A DNA stretch of 64,000 bases from Pleomorphomonas koreensis DSM 23070. Its GTDB lineage: Bacteria > Pseudomonadota > Alphaproteobacteria > Rhizobiales > Pleomorphomonadaceae. The DNA lies in NCBI RefSeq assembly GCF_000425185.1, contig NZ_AULH01000014.1, positions 62,001-126,000 of the forward strand, read 5' to 3'. The notes beneath the pieces were generated by a model. The model saw only the letters and a program-made list of their open reading frames with translations, ran no database searches and had not been told where the DNA came from. The position numbers and the translations under genes are program-made. How positions within the stretch are numbered: the stretch's first letter is position 1; every line of letters begins with the position of its first letter. Shown in pieces: positions 1 through 10,146 of this stretch.

Positions 1-18
1 TGAAGCCGCGGGTCGGCA

Positions 19-1629
19 ATGACGAGTGGAGCCGCTGTGGACCTTTCTGTCGGGAATCCCATCAATCCCATGATCGATCGCCGCGATTTTCTGGCGCGGG
101 CGCTGACGGCGGTGGGGGCCGTCGTGGCGGCGACCGGCGTGCCGGCGGCGGCCTGGGCGGCGACGCAGCAGCACCAGTTCGCCGTGACCGGACCGTTCAC
201 CCGCTCGACGGTGGCCGAGATCGCCCGCGCGTTGTCCAAGAAGCCCTATGAGGCGCCGGACGCCAGCCTGCCGTCCGTGCTGGAGACGCTGACCTACGAC
301 CAGTATCGCGACATCCGCTTCCGCCCCGAGGCGGCGATCTGGGCCGACAAGGGCCTCCCCTACCAGATGCAGCTGTTCCACCGCGGCTCCTACTTCAAGG
401 AGCCGGTGGAGATGGCGCTGGTCGACAACGGCCAGGCGACGCATCTCGCCTACGACCCGAGCCTGTTCAACTACGGCCCCCTGGTGCCGCAGCCGATCCC
501 GGCCGAGGACATCGGCTTCTCCGGCTTCCGCCTGCATGCGCCGATCAACAAGCCCGACGTGTTCGACGAGGTGCTGGTGTTCCAGGGGGCGAGCTATTTC
601 CGCTCGCTCGGCAAGGACCAGACCTACGGCCTGTCGGCGCGCGGCCTGGCGCTCAAGACCGCCGATCCCGAGGGCGAGGAATTCCCGCTGTTCCGCGCCT
701 TCTGGGTGGAGACGCCGGCCGCCGGCTCGGACACCTGCGTCGTCAACGCGCTGCTCGACAGCCCGTCGGTGTCGGGCGCCTATCGTTTCACCGTCCGGCC
801 GGGCTGGCCGACCACCATCGACGTCGAGGCGCAGCTGTTCCCGCGCGCCGACCTCGACAAGGTCGGCCTGGCGCCGGGCACCTCGATGTTCTACTTCTCG
901 GCCAACGGCCGCACCGAGATCGACGACTTCCGGCCGGAGGTGCATGATTCGGACGGCCTGCTGATGGTCACCGGCCGCGGCGACCGCTGGTGGCGTCCGC
1001 TGGCCAATCCCAAGGAATTGCAGATCTCCGGCTTCCAGGACCGCAGCCCGCGCGGCTTCGGCCTGATCCAGCGCGACCGGGCCTTTGCCTCCTACCAGGA
1101 CCTCGAAGCCGCCTACCAGCGGCGGCCGTCGCTATGGATCGAGCCGGTCGGCGACTGGGGCGCCGGCGCGGTGACGCTGGTGGAGATTCCCACCAATTCG
1201 GAGATCCACGACAACATCGTCGCCTACTGGTCGCCGCAGGACAAGATTCCGGCCGGCACCGAGTTCTTCTTCGCCTACCGCCTGTTCTGGGGCGGCGATC
1301 CGGCGCTCGCCGCCGGTGCCGCCTATGTCGCCGCCACGCGCTCGGGCCGGGCCGGTGTCGGCGGGCCGACGCCGGTGCGGCTGTTCGTCATCGACTACGG
1401 CTATTTCGAGGGCGTCGATCCGGTGAAGCTCGGCAACGCCAAGGCGTCGGTACAGGCCTCCAAGGGCACGGTGAAGAACGTCGTCGTCGCCGCCAATCCG
1501 GAGACCCAGGGGCTGCGTCTGTCCTTCGAACTCGATCCCGGCAACGAGACCCTGATCGAATTGACGGCAGCGCTCGCCTTCGAGTCCGGCCAGACGGCGG
1601 AGACCTGGGCCTTCCGATGGACATCATAG
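19..1629 (+). CDS. opgG: Glucan biosynthesis protein G (periplasmic)
   Basis: Periplasmic OpgG/MdoG protein, needed to make the branched beta-glucan backbone of osmoregulated periplasmic glucans. The N-terminus carries a twin-arginine signal (Arg-Arg at residues 21-22, then DFLA, a hydrophobic run and an Ala-rich cleavage region near residue 47). The MdoG domain fills the rest, and 536 residues is normal for the family. An in-frame ATG at 70 (MIDRRDFL) would give a more typical short Tat N-region and is a credible alternative start. The stop overlaps the opgH start by 13 bases, so the two genes are translationally coupled, as expected for opgGH. Confidence 0.93.
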   Translation: MTSGAAVDLSVGNPINPMIDRRDFLARALTAVGAVVAATGVPAAAWAATQQHQFAVTGPFTRSTVAEIARALSKKPYEAPDASLPSVLETLTYDQYRDIRFRPEAAIWADKGLPYQMQLFHRGSYFKEPVEMALVDNGQATHLAYDPSLFNYGPLVPQPIPAEDIGFSGFRLHAPINKPDVFDEVLVFQGASYFRSLGKDQTYGLSARGLALKTADPEGEEFPLFRAFWVETPAAGSDTCVVNALLDSPSVSGAYRFTVRPGWPTTIDVEAQLFPRADLDKVGLAPGTSMFYFSANGRTEIDDFRPEVHDSDGLLMVTGRGDRWWRPLANPKELQISGFQDRSPRGFGLIQRDRAFASYQDLEAAYQRRPSLWIEPVGDWGAGAVTLVEIPTNSEIHDNIVAYWSPQDKIPAGTEFFFAYRLFWGGDPALAAGAAYVAATRSGRAGVGGPTPVRLFVIDYGYFEGVDPVKLGNAKASVQASKGTVKNVVVAANPETQGLRLSFELDPGNETLIELTAALAFESGQTAETWAFRWTS

Positions 1630-3800
1630 TTCGCGACGTCGCCGTCAGCGGGCGATATGCCTCCGGCATGCCGCCGGAGCAGCCGGCCGACATGCCGGCC
1701 CAGGATCTGAGGCGCTTCCGCCGCAAGGATCGGCGCAAGCTGGTCGATCCGCGCAGCCGGTCGTCGTTCCTGAAGCGCTTCGCGGTGATCGGCGGCACGG
1801 CGGCGCTGCTCGCCTATGCCGTCAACGAGATGTACGCGGTGCTGGCGCTCGGCGATCTCACGCCGATCGAGCGCATCGTGCTGGGGCTGTTCACCGTCAC
1901 CTTCGCCTGGATCGCCCTGTCGTCGGTCGCCTCGGTGTTCGGCTTCCTGAAGATCGTCAGTCGCCGCTTCGGCAGGCCGGCGCCCGCCTCCGACGAGCCG
2001 CTGCGCAAGCGCACGGCCATGCTGATGCCGACCTACAACGAGGACCCCTCGCGCATCTTCGCCGCCATCGAGGCGATGGCCCGCGACGTCGAGTCGCTCG
2101 GCCAGAGCCACGCCTTCGACTGGTTCGTGCTGGCCGACACCACCGACCCCGAGGTGGTGTTGCAGGAGGAGGCGGCTCTCCTGGCCGCCCGCGAGCGCAT
2201 CGGCGGCTTCACCCGCGTCTACTATCGCCGCCGGCGCAACAACACCGCCAAGAAGGCCGGCAACGTCGCCGACTTCTGCAAGCGCTGGGCGAGCGCCTAC
2301 GACCACCTCTTGGTGCTCGACGCCGACAGCCTGATGGAAGGGCGGACCATCGTCGAGCTGGCCCGGCGCATGGAGGCCGACCCCGACGCCGGCCTGATCC
2401 AGACCATCCCGATGCTGGTCGGCGGCACGACGATCATGGCGCGGCTGCAGCAGTTCGCCGGCCGCGTCTACGGTCCGGTGGTCGGCACCGGCCTTTCCTG
2501 GTGGGTGCAGAAGGAAGGCAACTTCTGGGGCCACAATGCCATCATCCGCACCGAGGCCTTCCTGACCTCGGCCGGCCTGCCGGAGCTTTCCGGCAAGCCG
2601 CCGTTCGGCGGCCACATCATGAGCCACGACTTCGTCGAGGCGGCGCTGATCCGCCGCGCCGGCTGGAACGTCATCATCGCCGACGATCTCTCCGGCTCCT
2701 ACGAGGAAAGTCCGCCGTCGCTGGTCGATCTGGCCATCCGCGACCGCCGCTGGTGCCAGGGCAATTTGCAGCACCTCAAGGTGATCGGCGCGCGCGGCCT
2801 GCACTGGGTATCGCGCTCGCACATCCTCACCGGCATCATGAGCTACCTCGCCTCGCCGCTGTGGCTGCTGCTGATCCTCTCCGGCCTGGCGCTGACCTTG
2901 CAGGCCCACTACATCCGGCCGGAATACTTCAAGGACGAGTTCCAGCTGTTTCCGTCCTGGCCGCGCATCGACGCCGAGCGCGCCTTCTCGCTGTTCGCGC
3001 TGACCATGGGCGTGCTGTTCCTGCCCAAGGTGCTCGGGCTTCTCGCCTTCTTCTTCCAGCCGCGCGAGCGCAAGGCGGCCGGCGGCGTGCTCGGCCTCGT
3101 TCTCTCCTTCCTGTTCGAAGTGGTGGTGTCGGCGCTGGTCGCCCCGATCATGATGCTGATCCAGACCGGCGCCGTCACCGAGATCGTCATGCGCCGCGAC
3201 GCCGGCTGGAAGCCGCAGCGGCGCGACGACGGCGGCCTGCCGCTCTCTGACCTGTTCGTGCGCCATCGCTGGCATGTGCTGGCCGGCATCGCCCTGGCCT
3301 GGGCGGCGATCGCCGACAGCTGGGTGCTGTTCGCCTGGCTGTCGCCGGCCATTCTCGGCATGATCTTCGCCGTGCCGATCTCCGGCCTCACCGGTTCGAC
3401 CGCCATCGGCCGCGGCGTGAAGTGGCTGGGCCTCCTGAAGATTCCCGAGGAGACGCTGCGGCCGGCCATCCAGAGCCGCATGGACGAGGCGCGGCCGGCC
3501 TATGTCGAGGCCGTCGCCACCGCGCCGAACCTCGTCGACATCGTCGCCGATCCCGATCTCCTGATGCAGCATCTGGCGCTGATCGATCGCATGGCGCCGC
3601 GGCCGCCCGGCCGGGTCGACCCGGTGTCGGCGCTGGCGCTGGCCAAGATCGGCGAGGCCGAGACCATCGAGGAGGGCGTTTCCTTCCTCGACGCCAAGGA
3701 GCGGGCGACGCTGATCGCCACGCCGCGCATCCTCGAAGCGCTGGCGCAGAAGCCGCTCAACCGTTCAGTCCTGGTGTCCGCCGCCGTCAGGACCGCCTGA
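1617..3800 (+). CDS. opgH: Glucans biosynthesis glucosyltransferase H
   Basis: Inner-membrane GT2 glycosyltransferase that polymerises UDP-glucose into the linear beta-glucan chain and exports it, working with OpgG. There are two membrane segments near residues 50-110, then a cytoplasmic GT2 domain: MPTYNED near 137, the DADS metal-binding motif near 236, and the processive R-x-x-R-W motif in RDRRWCQGN near 376. Several more membrane spans follow to about residue 600. Length is 727 aa. The ATG at 1617 lies inside the end of opgG; a later in-frame ATG at 1668 is possible. A GC-rich hairpin follows the stop. Confidence 0.93.
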   Translation: MDIIVRDVAVSGRYASGMPPEQPADMPAQDLRRFRRKDRRKLVDPRSRSSFLKRFAVIGGTAALLAYAVNEMYAVLALGDLTPIERIVLGLFTVTFAWIALSSVASVFGFLKIVSRRFGRPAPASDEPLRKRTAMLMPTYNEDPSRIFAAIEAMARDVESLGQSHAFDWFVLADTTDPEVVLQEEAALLAARERIGGFTRVYYRRRRNNTAKKAGNVADFCKRWASAYDHLLVLDADSLMEGRTIVELARRMEADPDAGLIQTIPMLVGGTTIMARLQQFAGRVYGPVVGTGLSWWVQKEGNFWGHNAIIRTEAFLTSAGLPELSGKPPFGGHIMSHDFVEAALIRRAGWNVIIADDLSGSYEESPPSLVDLAIRDRRWCQGNLQHLKVIGARGLHWVSRSHILTGIMSYLASPLWLLLILSGLALTLQAHYIRPEYFKDEFQLFPSWPRIDAERAFSLFALTMGVLFLPKVLGLLAFFFQPRERKAAGGVLGLVLSFLFEVVVSALVAPIMMLIQTGAVTEIVMRRDAGWKPQRRDDGGLPLSDLFVRHRWHVLAGIALAWAAIADSWVLFAWLSPAILGMIFAVPISGLTGSTAIGRGVKWLGLLKIPEETLRPAIQSRMDEARPAYVEAVATAPNLVDIVADPDLLMQHLALIDRMAPRPPGRVDPVSALALAKIGEAETIEEGVSFLDAKERATLIATPRILEALAQKPLNRSVLVSAAVRTA

Positions 3801-4171
3801 GCGGCATCGGCCCGGCCGCCGCCATGCGCGGCGGCAAAAGCCGGTATGCGTCTTTTGCATGACCCATTCTGGACGCGACTGATGCAGCGGGCATCTGCCG
3901 GCCGTAAGTGGCGGTGAAATCTTACGAATCTAAATCGGTTTGACCGATGGGCCGCCAGCCGGCCGCCGCAGGCTCCGTCCAAAGAACGAGAGCGAAAATC
4001 ATCGTTCCCATATGACATTAGGCGTTGAGCCTGCTAGGGAAACCCTGGCCGTATTTCCACTTATGGGGCTTCCGTGATTCATGGGATCGCGGTAGCTCTT
4101 CATCCGCCAGATTTCACGCAATTGCGGGGAGCCGCTTTCCTCCTTTCCCGGAATTGCCCGAGGAGCCTGCC
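3801..4171. other. Intergenic region before pyc
   Basis: 371 bases without a convincing gene. It holds a hairpin just after opgH and then moderately AT-richer sequence leading to a good GAGGAG ribosome-binding site in front of pyc. Reading frames entering from upstream of the pyc GTG start here lack family similarity, so I treat them as untranslated leader. No clear -35/-10 pair could be assigned. Confidence 0.5.
3815..3839 (+). terminator. Putative terminator of opgGH
   Basis: A perfect 8-bp stem (GCCGCCGC at 3815-3822 with GCGGCGGC at 3828-3835) and a 5-nt loop, followed by AAAA rather than a T-tract. It lies 14 bases after the opgH stop. The position fits transcript termination, but the missing U-run makes this only moderately certain. 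Confidence 0.45.
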
Positions 4172-7100
4172 GTGCCGATCACCAAGGTACTTGTCGCCAA
4201 CCGATCCGAAATCGCCATCCGCGTATTCCGCGCCGCCAACGAACTCGGCCTCAAGACGGTCGCCGTCTTCGCCGAGGAGGACAAGCTGGCGCTGCACCGC
4301 TTCAAGGCCGACGAGGCCTACCAGATCGGCGCCGGCCTCGGGCCGATCGAGGCTTATCTCTCCATTCCCGAGATCCTGCGCGTCGCCAAGGAATCGAAGG
4401 CCGACGCCATCCATCCCGGCTACGGCCTGCTGTCGGAGAGCCCGGAATTCGCCGAGGCCTGCCGCGACGCCGGCATCACCTTCATCGGCCCGTCGCCGGA
4501 GACCATGCGCCAGCTCGGCAACAAGGTGGCGGCGCGCAACCTCGCCGTCGAGGCCGGCGTGCCGGTGATGCCGGCCACCGATCCGCTGCCCGACGACATC
4601 GAGGTGGTGAAGGCCGAGGCCAAGCGCATCGGCTATCCGGTGATGCTGAAGGCGTCCTGGGGCGGCGGCGGCCGCGGCATGCGCGTCATCCGCGACGAGG
4701 CGACGCTTCTCCGCGAGGTGGTGACCGCCAAGCGCGAGGCGATGGCCGCCTTCGGCAAGGACGAGATCTATCTCGAAAAGCTGGTGGAAAGGGCCCGCCA
4801 CGTCGAGGTGCAGGTGCTCGGCGATACCCACGGCAACATCGTCCACCTCTTCGAGCGTGACTGCTCGGTGCAGCGGCGGCACCAGAAGGTGGTGGAGCGG
4901 GCGCCCGCCCCCTATCTCACCGACGCCCAGCGCGCGGAGATCACCGGCTACGGCGTCACCATCGCCAGGGCCGCCAACTACTACGGCGCCGGCACCGTCG
5001 AGTTCCTGATGGACGCCGACAGCGGCGCCTTCTACTTCATCGAGGTCAACCCGCGCATACAGGTCGAGCACACCGTCACCGAGGAGGTGACCGGCATCGA
5101 CATCGTGCGCGCCCAGATCCGCATCCTCGAAGGCGCCCGCATCGGCGCGCCTGAGTCGGGCGTGCCCGTCCAGGAGGAGATCCGCCTGCATGGTCATGCG
5201 CTGCAATGCCGCGTCACCACCGAGGACCCCGAGCAGAACTTCATCCCCGACTACGGCCGCATCACCGCCTATCGCGGCGCCACCGGCTTCGGCATCCGCC
5301 TCGACGGCGGCACCGCCTATGCCGGCGCGGTGATCACCCGCTTCTACGATCCGCTGCTGGAAAAGGTCACTGCCTGGGCGCCGACGCCGATCGAGGCGAT
5401 CAACCGCATGATGCGGGCGCTGCGCGAGTTCCGCATCCGCGGCGTCGCCACCAACCTGACTTTCCTCGAAAGCATCATCTCGCATCCGAAGTTCCAGCAG
5501 AACCGCTACACCACCCGCTTCATCGACGAGACGCCGGAGCTGTTCCAGCTGGTCAAGCGCCGCGACCGGGCGACCAAGCTCCTGACCTACATCGCCGACG
5601 TCACCGTCAACGGCCATCCGGAGACGCGCAGCCGGCCGCGGCCGGGCGAGGGGCCGAAGCCGGTGGTGCCGACCTTCTCCGGCGCCATGCAGCCGGGCAC
5701 GCGCGACCTCCTGACCTCGCGCGGGCCGGAGGCGCTGTCGAAGTGGATCCGCGAGCAGCACAACGTGCTGGTCACCGACACCACCATGCGCGACGGCCAC
5801 CAGTCGCTGCTGGCCACCCGCATGCGCACCTTCGACATCGCCGGCATCGCCGAGGCATATGCGCGCGGCCTGCCGCAGCTGTTCAGCCTGGAATGCTGGG
5901 GCGGCGCCACCTTCGACGTCGCCATGCGCTTCCTGACCGAGGACCCGTGGGAGCGGCTGGCCAAGATCCGCGAAAAGGCGCCCAACATCCTGATGCAGAT
6001 GCTGCTCAGGGGCTCGAACGGCGTCGGCTACAAGAACTACGCCGACAACGTCGTCCGCTATTTCGTCAGCCAAGCGGCCAGCGCCGGCGTCGACGTGTTC
6101 CGCGTCTTCGACTGCCTCAACTGGATCGACAACATGCGCGTCTCCATGGACGCCGTGCTCGACGAGGGCAAGGTGCTGGAGGCGGCCATCTGCTACACCG
6201 GCGACATCCTCGATCCCGACCGCGCCAAGTACGACCTCAAGTATTACGTCAACATGACGCGCGAGCTGGAGCGGGCCGGCGCCCATATCATCGCCATCAA
6301 GGACATGGCCGGCCTCCTGAAGCCGGCGGCGGCGCGCGTGCTGTTCCGGGCGATGCGCGAGGCCACCGACCTGCCGCTGCACTTCCACACCCACGACACC
6401 TCCGGCATCGCCGCCGCCTCGGTGCTGGCCGCCGTCGACGAGGGCGTCGACATCGTCGACGCCGCCATGGACGCCTTCTCCGGCAACACCTCGCAGCCCT
6501 GCCTCGGCTCGATCGTCGCGGCGCTCGACGGCGGGCCGCGGCCGACCGGCCTCGACGTCGAGGCCATCCGCCGCATCTCCTTCTACTGGGAGGCGGTGCG
6601 CAACCACTATGCCGCCTTCGAGAACGACCTGAAGGGGCCGGCGTCGGAGGTCTATCTCCACGAGATGCCGGGCGGCCAGTTCACCAACCTCAAGGAACAG
6701 GCGCGCTCGCTCGGCCTCGAAACGCGCTGGCACGAGGTGGCCAAGATGTATGCCGACGTCAACCGGATGTTCGGCGACATCGTCAAGGTGACGCCGTCGT
6801 CCAAGGTGGTCGGCGACATGGCGCTGCTGATGGTCTCCTCGGCCCTCACCCCGGCCGAGGTGATGGACCCGGACAAGGACGTCGCCTTCCCCGATTCGGT
6901 GGTGGAGATGTTCCACGGCGACCTCGGGCAGCCGCCGGGCGGCTGGCCGAAGGAGCTGCAAGCGAAGATCCTGAAGGGCGCCGAGCCGATCACCGTGCCG
7001 CCGGGATCGCTGATCCCGCCGGTCGATCTCGAAGCCATGCGCGCCGAGCTGACGGAGAAACTGGCCGAGCCGCCGACCGACCGCGATCTTGCCAGCTACC

Positions 7101-7612
7101 TGATGTATCCCAAGGTGTTCCTCGACTTCGCCAAGTCGCAGGAGAGCTACGGCCCGACCTCGGTGCTGCCGACGCCGGTCTATTTCTACGGCATGCAGGC
7201 CGGCGACGAGCTGACCATCGAGCTGGAGCGCGGCAAGTCGCTGATCCTGATCTGCCAGGCGATCGGCGAGCCCGACAACGAGGGCATGGTCCGGGTGTTC
7301 TTCGAGCTGAACGGCCAGCCGCGCATGGTGCGGGTGCCCGATCGCTCCAGCGCCGCCTCGGCGCGCACCCAGCGCCGCAAGGCCGACGACGGCGATCCCG
7401 GCCACGTGGCGGCGCCGATGCCGGGCGTCGTCTCGACGCTGGCGGTGAAGCCGGGGCAGGCGGTGAAGGCCGGCGACGTGCTCTTGTCCATCGAGGCGAT
7501 GAAGATGGAGACGTCGATCCACGCCGAGCGCGACGGCACCGTCGCCGAGGTGCTGGTGTCAGCCGGCGCCCAGATCGACGCCAAGGACCTCCTGGTGGTG
7601 CTGAAGGACTGA
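4172..7612 (+). CDS. pyc: Pyruvate carboxylase
   Basis: ATP- and biotin-dependent carboxylation of pyruvate to oxaloacetate (anaplerosis). Domain order: biotin carboxylase at residues 1-450 with the ATP-grasp loop GGGGRGM near 165; carboxyltransferase from about 535 (DTTMRDGHQS), with metal-ligand histidines in HFHTHD; PYC_OADA; and a C-terminal biotinyl domain with AMKM whose Lys1111 is the biotinylation site. Length is 1146 aa, the usual single-chain size. I chose the GTG at 4172 because GAGGAG sits at 4160-4165 and homologues begin with M-P-I-x-K-V-L-V-A-N-R. Upstream frame extension has no family match. Confidence 0.96.
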   Translation: MPITKVLVANRSEIAIRVFRAANELGLKTVAVFAEEDKLALHRFKADEAYQIGAGLGPIEAYLSIPEILRVAKESKADAIHPGYGLLSESPEFAEACRDAGITFIGPSPETMRQLGNKVAARNLAVEAGVPVMPATDPLPDDIEVVKAEAKRIGYPVMLKASWGGGGRGMRVIRDEATLLREVVTAKREAMAAFGKDEIYLEKLVERARHVEVQVLGDTHGNIVHLFERDCSVQRRHQKVVERAPAPYLTDAQRAEITGYGVTIARAANYYGAGTVEFLMDADSGAFYFIEVNPRIQVEHTVTEEVTGIDIVRAQIRILEGARIGAPESGVPVQEEIRLHGHALQCRVTTEDPEQNFIPDYGRITAYRGATGFGIRLDGGTAYAGAVITRFYDPLLEKVTAWAPTPIEAINRMMRALREFRIRGVATNLTFLESIISHPKFQQNRYTTRFIDETPELFQLVKRRDRATKLLTYIADVTVNGHPETRSRPRPGEGPKPVVPTFSGAMQPGTRDLLTSRGPEALSKWIREQHNVLVTDTTMRDGHQSLLATRMRTFDIAGIAEAYARGLPQLFSLECWGGATFDVAMRFLTEDPWERLAKIREKAPNILMQMLLRGSNGVGYKNYADNVVRYFVSQAASAGVDVFRVFDCLNWIDNMRVSMDAVLDEGKVLEAAICYTGDILDPDRAKYDLKYYVNMTRELERAGAHIIAIKDMAGLLKPAAARVLFRAMREATDLPLHFHTHDTSGIAAASVLAAVDEGVDIVDAAMDAFSGNTSQPCLGSIVAALDGGPRPTGLDVEAIRRISFYWEAVRNHYAAFENDLKGPASEVYLHEMPGGQFTNLKEQARSLGLETRWHEVAKMYADVNRMFGDIVKVTPSSKVVGDMALLMVSSALTPAEVMDPDKDVAFPDSVVEMFHGDLGQPPGGWPKELQAKILKGAEPITVPPGSLIPPVDLEAMRAELTEKLAEPPTDRDLASYLMYPKVFLDFAKSQESYGPTSVLPTPVYFYGMQAGDELTIELERGKSLILICQAIGEPDNEGMVRVFFELNGQPRMVRVPDRSSAASARTQRRKADDGDPGHVAAPMPGVVSTLAVKPGQAVKAGDVLLSIEAMKMETSIHAERDGTVAEVLVSAGAQIDAKDLLVVLKD

Positions 7613-7624
7613 GGCTCATCCTGC

Positions 7625-7656
7625 CCGAGGTCTCCCGCTTTCGCGGGAGGCCTCGG
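7625..7656. terminator. Hairpin between convergent pyc and IMPase genes
   Basis: A 14-bp inverted repeat (CCGAGGTCTCCCGC with GCGGGAGGCCTCGG, one G-T wobble) around a TTTC loop, 12 bases after the pyc stop. The converging gene ends at 7721, so this can stop transcription from pyc and possibly from both sides. There is no T-run on the + strand. Confidence 0.65.
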
Positions 7657-7720
7657 ATTCTGCACCAAATTCAGCGTTATGGCCGCAGAGGCCGGCCATC
7701 TCGGGCAGGACGTGGCGCGC

Positions 7721-8551
7721 TTAGTTCCCCCTGAGCGCGGCGGCGAGCGCTGTCCAGCTTGCCGCATCGGGCGTCATCAACAGGCCGCCGGCGCGGAGGT
7801 CGGGACGATAGGGCGTGCCGTCGATGAGCGCCGAGTGGCCGCCGGCCTCGCGGTGGATCAGCCAGCCGGCGGCGTGATCCCAAGGCGACAGCTTGTGGTA
7901 GTAGCAATAGTCGATGCGGCCGTCGACCAAGAGCCGCATCTCCTGGCCGCCGCAGCGGTAGTTCATGACGTTGGAGACCTGCTTGAGGCCGTCGAGCAGC
8001 CGGTCGCGCTCGTCGGCGTCGGCATAGTACCAGCCGGCGCAGCCCTGCATCTCCGATAGCGGCGCGGCCGGTGCCACGCGGAGCGGCCGGTCGGGCCGGC
8101 CTTCGCCGGTGAGGAAGGCGCCGCCGTCGCGAATGGCGCATGCCGCGTCGCGACGCAGCGGATCGTAGATGATGCCGCCCGTTACCTCGCCGTGCTCGAC
8201 GACGGAAATGATCACCGCGAAGGCCGGCACGCCATTGGCGTAGTTGAACGTGCCGTCGATGGGGTCGACGACGACGGCGCGCGGCGCCGCCATCAGCTGG
8301 TCGATCAGCGTCGGCTGGCGCTCCATCACTTCCTCGCCGATGAACAGGAAGTCGTCGCCCCAGGCGGCGCGGACCTGCCGCTCGATCATCTCCTCGGCGG
8401 CGACGTCGGCGACGGTGACGAAGTCGGAGGCGTGCGCCTTGGTCTTGATGTCGGCGGCGGTGAGATTGGCAAAACGCGGCATGATCTCGACGTCCGCCGC
8501 CGCGCGGGCGGTGGCGACGAGGAAATCGATGTCCTGACGGGTGACGGTCAT
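7721..8551 (-). CDS. Inositol monophosphatase family protein
   Basis: Mg2+-dependent sugar-phosphate phosphatase of the IMPase/FBPase fold. Visible motifs are the acidic IGEEV, the metal-binding DPIDGTFN, and the C-terminal PWDHAAGWLI signature. Substrate is not readable: inositol-1-phosphate, histidinol-phosphate (HisN-type) or PAP (CysQ-type) are all possible within the family. The start at 8551 (MTVTRQDIDF, 276 aa) has GGAG six bases upstream; extending to 8590 adds 13 residues without family support. Transcribed alone, convergent with pyc and divergent from the YihY gene. Confidence 0.85.
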   Translation of the reverse strand: MTVTRQDIDFLVATARAAADVEIMPRFANLTAADIKTKAHASDFVTVADVAAEEMIERQVRAAWGDDFLFIGEEVMERQPTLIDQLMAAPRAVVVDPIDGTFNYANGVPAFAVIISVVEHGEVTGGIIYDPLRRDAACAIRDGGAFLTGEGRPDRPLRVAPAAPLSEMQGCAGWYYADADERDRLLDGLKQVSNVMNYRCGGQEMRLLVDGRIDYCYYHKLSPWDHAAGWLIHREAGGHSALIDGTPYRPDLRAGGLLMTPDAASWTALAAALRGN

Positions 8552-8725
8552 TTCAGGCTCCGGAATTTGAGGCGCCATCGATGCACCCAAAGCGCCGCCG
8601 GGGCAAGGGCGCGGCGGGCATGGCCGTTCTGCCCGACGATCAGGGTGGATTGCAGCGTCAGATTGCAGCCGGCCCTTGCATTTGCCGCCATTTCACCCAC
8701 CTTGACGGCATAACGGAGGATTGCC

Positions 8726-9607
8726 GTGCGGGCACTCGGACGCCTTTTCGGCCCGTTCTGGCGGGCCGCCCTGACCTTCAACGCCGCCGACGGCTGGGCC
8801 ATCGCCTCGCACGTGGCGCTGTCGACGCTGATGGCCATCTTCCCCTTCCTGATCTTCCTCACCGCCATCGCCGCCTTCTTCGACCTCAGCGCGCTGTCGA
8901 ACACCGTGGTGACGCTGATCTTCGACAGCGTGCCCGAGCGCATCGCCGCGCCGATCGCCGGCGAGGTCAGGCGCGTGCTGCTGGTGCCGCGCGGCGATCT
9001 TCTGACCATCGGCGTGGCGCTCGCCCTGTGGTTCGCCTCCTCCGGCGTCGAGGCGATGCGCGTCGGTCTCAACCGTGCCTACGGCAAGGTCGAGAATCGC
9101 AATTTCCTCTGGCTCAGGCTGGAGAGCATCGGCTTCGTGCTGGTCGGCTCGCTGACCTTCCTGACCATCGCCTTCCTGCTGGTGCTGGCACCGGTCGCCT
9201 GGACGGCGTTCGTCCATCTGGTGCCGGCGATCGAGGATTTCGCCTGGCCGCTGACGCTGCTCCGCTACGGCCTGACGCTGGTGATCGCCGGCAGCGGCCT
9301 CATCGTCTCCCATCTCTGGCTGCCGGCCGGCCGCCGGCGCATCGTCGACATCCTGCCCGGCGTCGGCCTGACGCTCGGCGCCTGGATCGCCGGCGCCTAC
9401 GGCTTCTCGCTCTATCTCGCCGACTTCGCCAACTATGCCTCGACCTATGCCGGCCTGGCCGGCGTGATGACCGCCATCGTCTTCCTCTACATGATGGCGT
9501 TGATCCTGCTCTACGGCGCGTCGCTCAACGCCGCCCTCGGCGAACGACGGCAGGTTGCGACGGCCAAGGCTTCGCCGGAGGAACCATTGACATCCCCCGA
9601 GCCATAG
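8726..9607 (+). CDS. YihY/virulence factor BrkB family membrane protein
   Basis: Integral inner-membrane protein of the YihY (UPF0761, formerly mis-called RNase BN) family. The 293 residues contain about six hydrophobic segments, beginning with a run near residues 30-55 and ending near 270. Biological role in this family is not settled. The GTG start at 8726 is chosen because GGAGGA lies directly upstream with good spacing. The small acidic-protein gene follows 95 bases downstream in the same direction. Confidence 0.85.
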   Translation: MRALGRLFGPFWRAALTFNAADGWAIASHVALSTLMAIFPFLIFLTAIAAFFDLSALSNTVVTLIFDSVPERIAAPIAGEVRRVLLVPRGDLLTIGVALALWFASSGVEAMRVGLNRAYGKVENRNFLWLRLESIGFVLVGSLTFLTIAFLLVLAPVAWTAFVHLVPAIEDFAWPLTLLRYGLTLVIAGSGLIVSHLWLPAGRRRIVDILPGVGLTLGAWIAGAYGFSLYLADFANYASTYAGLAGVMTAIVFLYMMALILLYGASLNAALGERRQVATAKASPEEPLTSPEP

Positions 9608-9702
9608 TGGAAGCCGTAGGCTCTCGGCAGGCTGCCTCGGCCGCCGACGCCAATCCTCGAAGCATCCGTCCGAGCCTTCGCCCGGACAACAGGGAGACAG
9701 CC

Positions 9703-10011
9703 ATGTACACGCTCGAAATCGCCGGCATCGCGATCGCCACCACCGACGCCGACGAGGCGGAAGCGCGGGAGATCTTCGAGAGCGAGGACTTCCTCGACGA
9801 CATCCGCGGCTTCACGAGCGGCGGCACTGCCATCTGGGACGGCGCCTCCGCCTTCGTCATCCGCCCGGCCAACGAGGACGAGATCGACGCCTTCGCCGAG
9901 ATCGACGACCTCGAGGAGGAGTTCGAGGAGGAGGACGACGACGCCGAGGACGAGGATGGCGCCAACATCATGTTCCTCGTCGACATCGATCAGTTCGACG
10001 ACGAAGACTGA
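9703..10011 (+). CDS. Small acidic protein of unknown function
   Basis: A 102-residue protein that I do not recognise. The N-terminal 60 residues look like a small alpha/beta fold (YTLEIAGIAIATT, a helix rich in E/A, then GGTAIWDG and AFVIRPA). The C-terminal third is an extreme Asp/Glu run (about residues 66-91) ending in IMFLVDIDQFDDED. GGGAGAC precedes the ATG. It follows the YihY gene and is closed by a GC hairpin before the glutamate dehydrogenase gene, so it may be co-transcribed with YihY. Function cannot be inferred beyond a possible ion-binding or DNA-mimic-like acidic surface, which is speculation. Confidence 0.7.
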   Translation: MYTLEIAGIAIATTDADEAEAREIFESEDFLDDIRGFTSGGTAIWDGASAFVIRPANEDEIDAFAEIDDLEEEFEEEDDDAEDEDGANIMFLVDIDQFDDED

Positions 10012-10046
10012 GCCTTCCGCGTCCGCAACAGCGCGAATTGGAATTG

Positions 10047-10077
10047 CCCCGGCGACCGGCTTGACTGGCCGCCGGGG
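10047..10077 (+). terminator. GC hairpin downstream of acidic protein gene
   Basis: An inverted repeat CCCCGGCG (10047-10054) and CGCCGGGG (10070-10077); pairing can extend to 11 bp with one mismatch around a ~9-nt loop. It lies 35 bases after the stop of the acidic protein gene and 70 bases before the glutamate dehydrogenase start. No T-tract follows. Confidence 0.4.
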
Positions 10078-10146
10078 TGTTCGGGCGGTGCCACGGGAGT
10101 GGCGCGGCGGCGGAGGCCCGACCGTCCGGGCCGTCGGGAGTTGTCG

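Noticed and set aside
1401-3572. 723-codon minus-strand frame opposite opgH
   Set aside because: Same high-GC antisense artefact; the sense strand shows intact GT2 motifs.
4100-7522. 1140-codon minus-strand open frame opposite pyc
   Set aside because: Low-complexity antisense shadow of pyruvate carboxylase; no motif and no regulatory signals.
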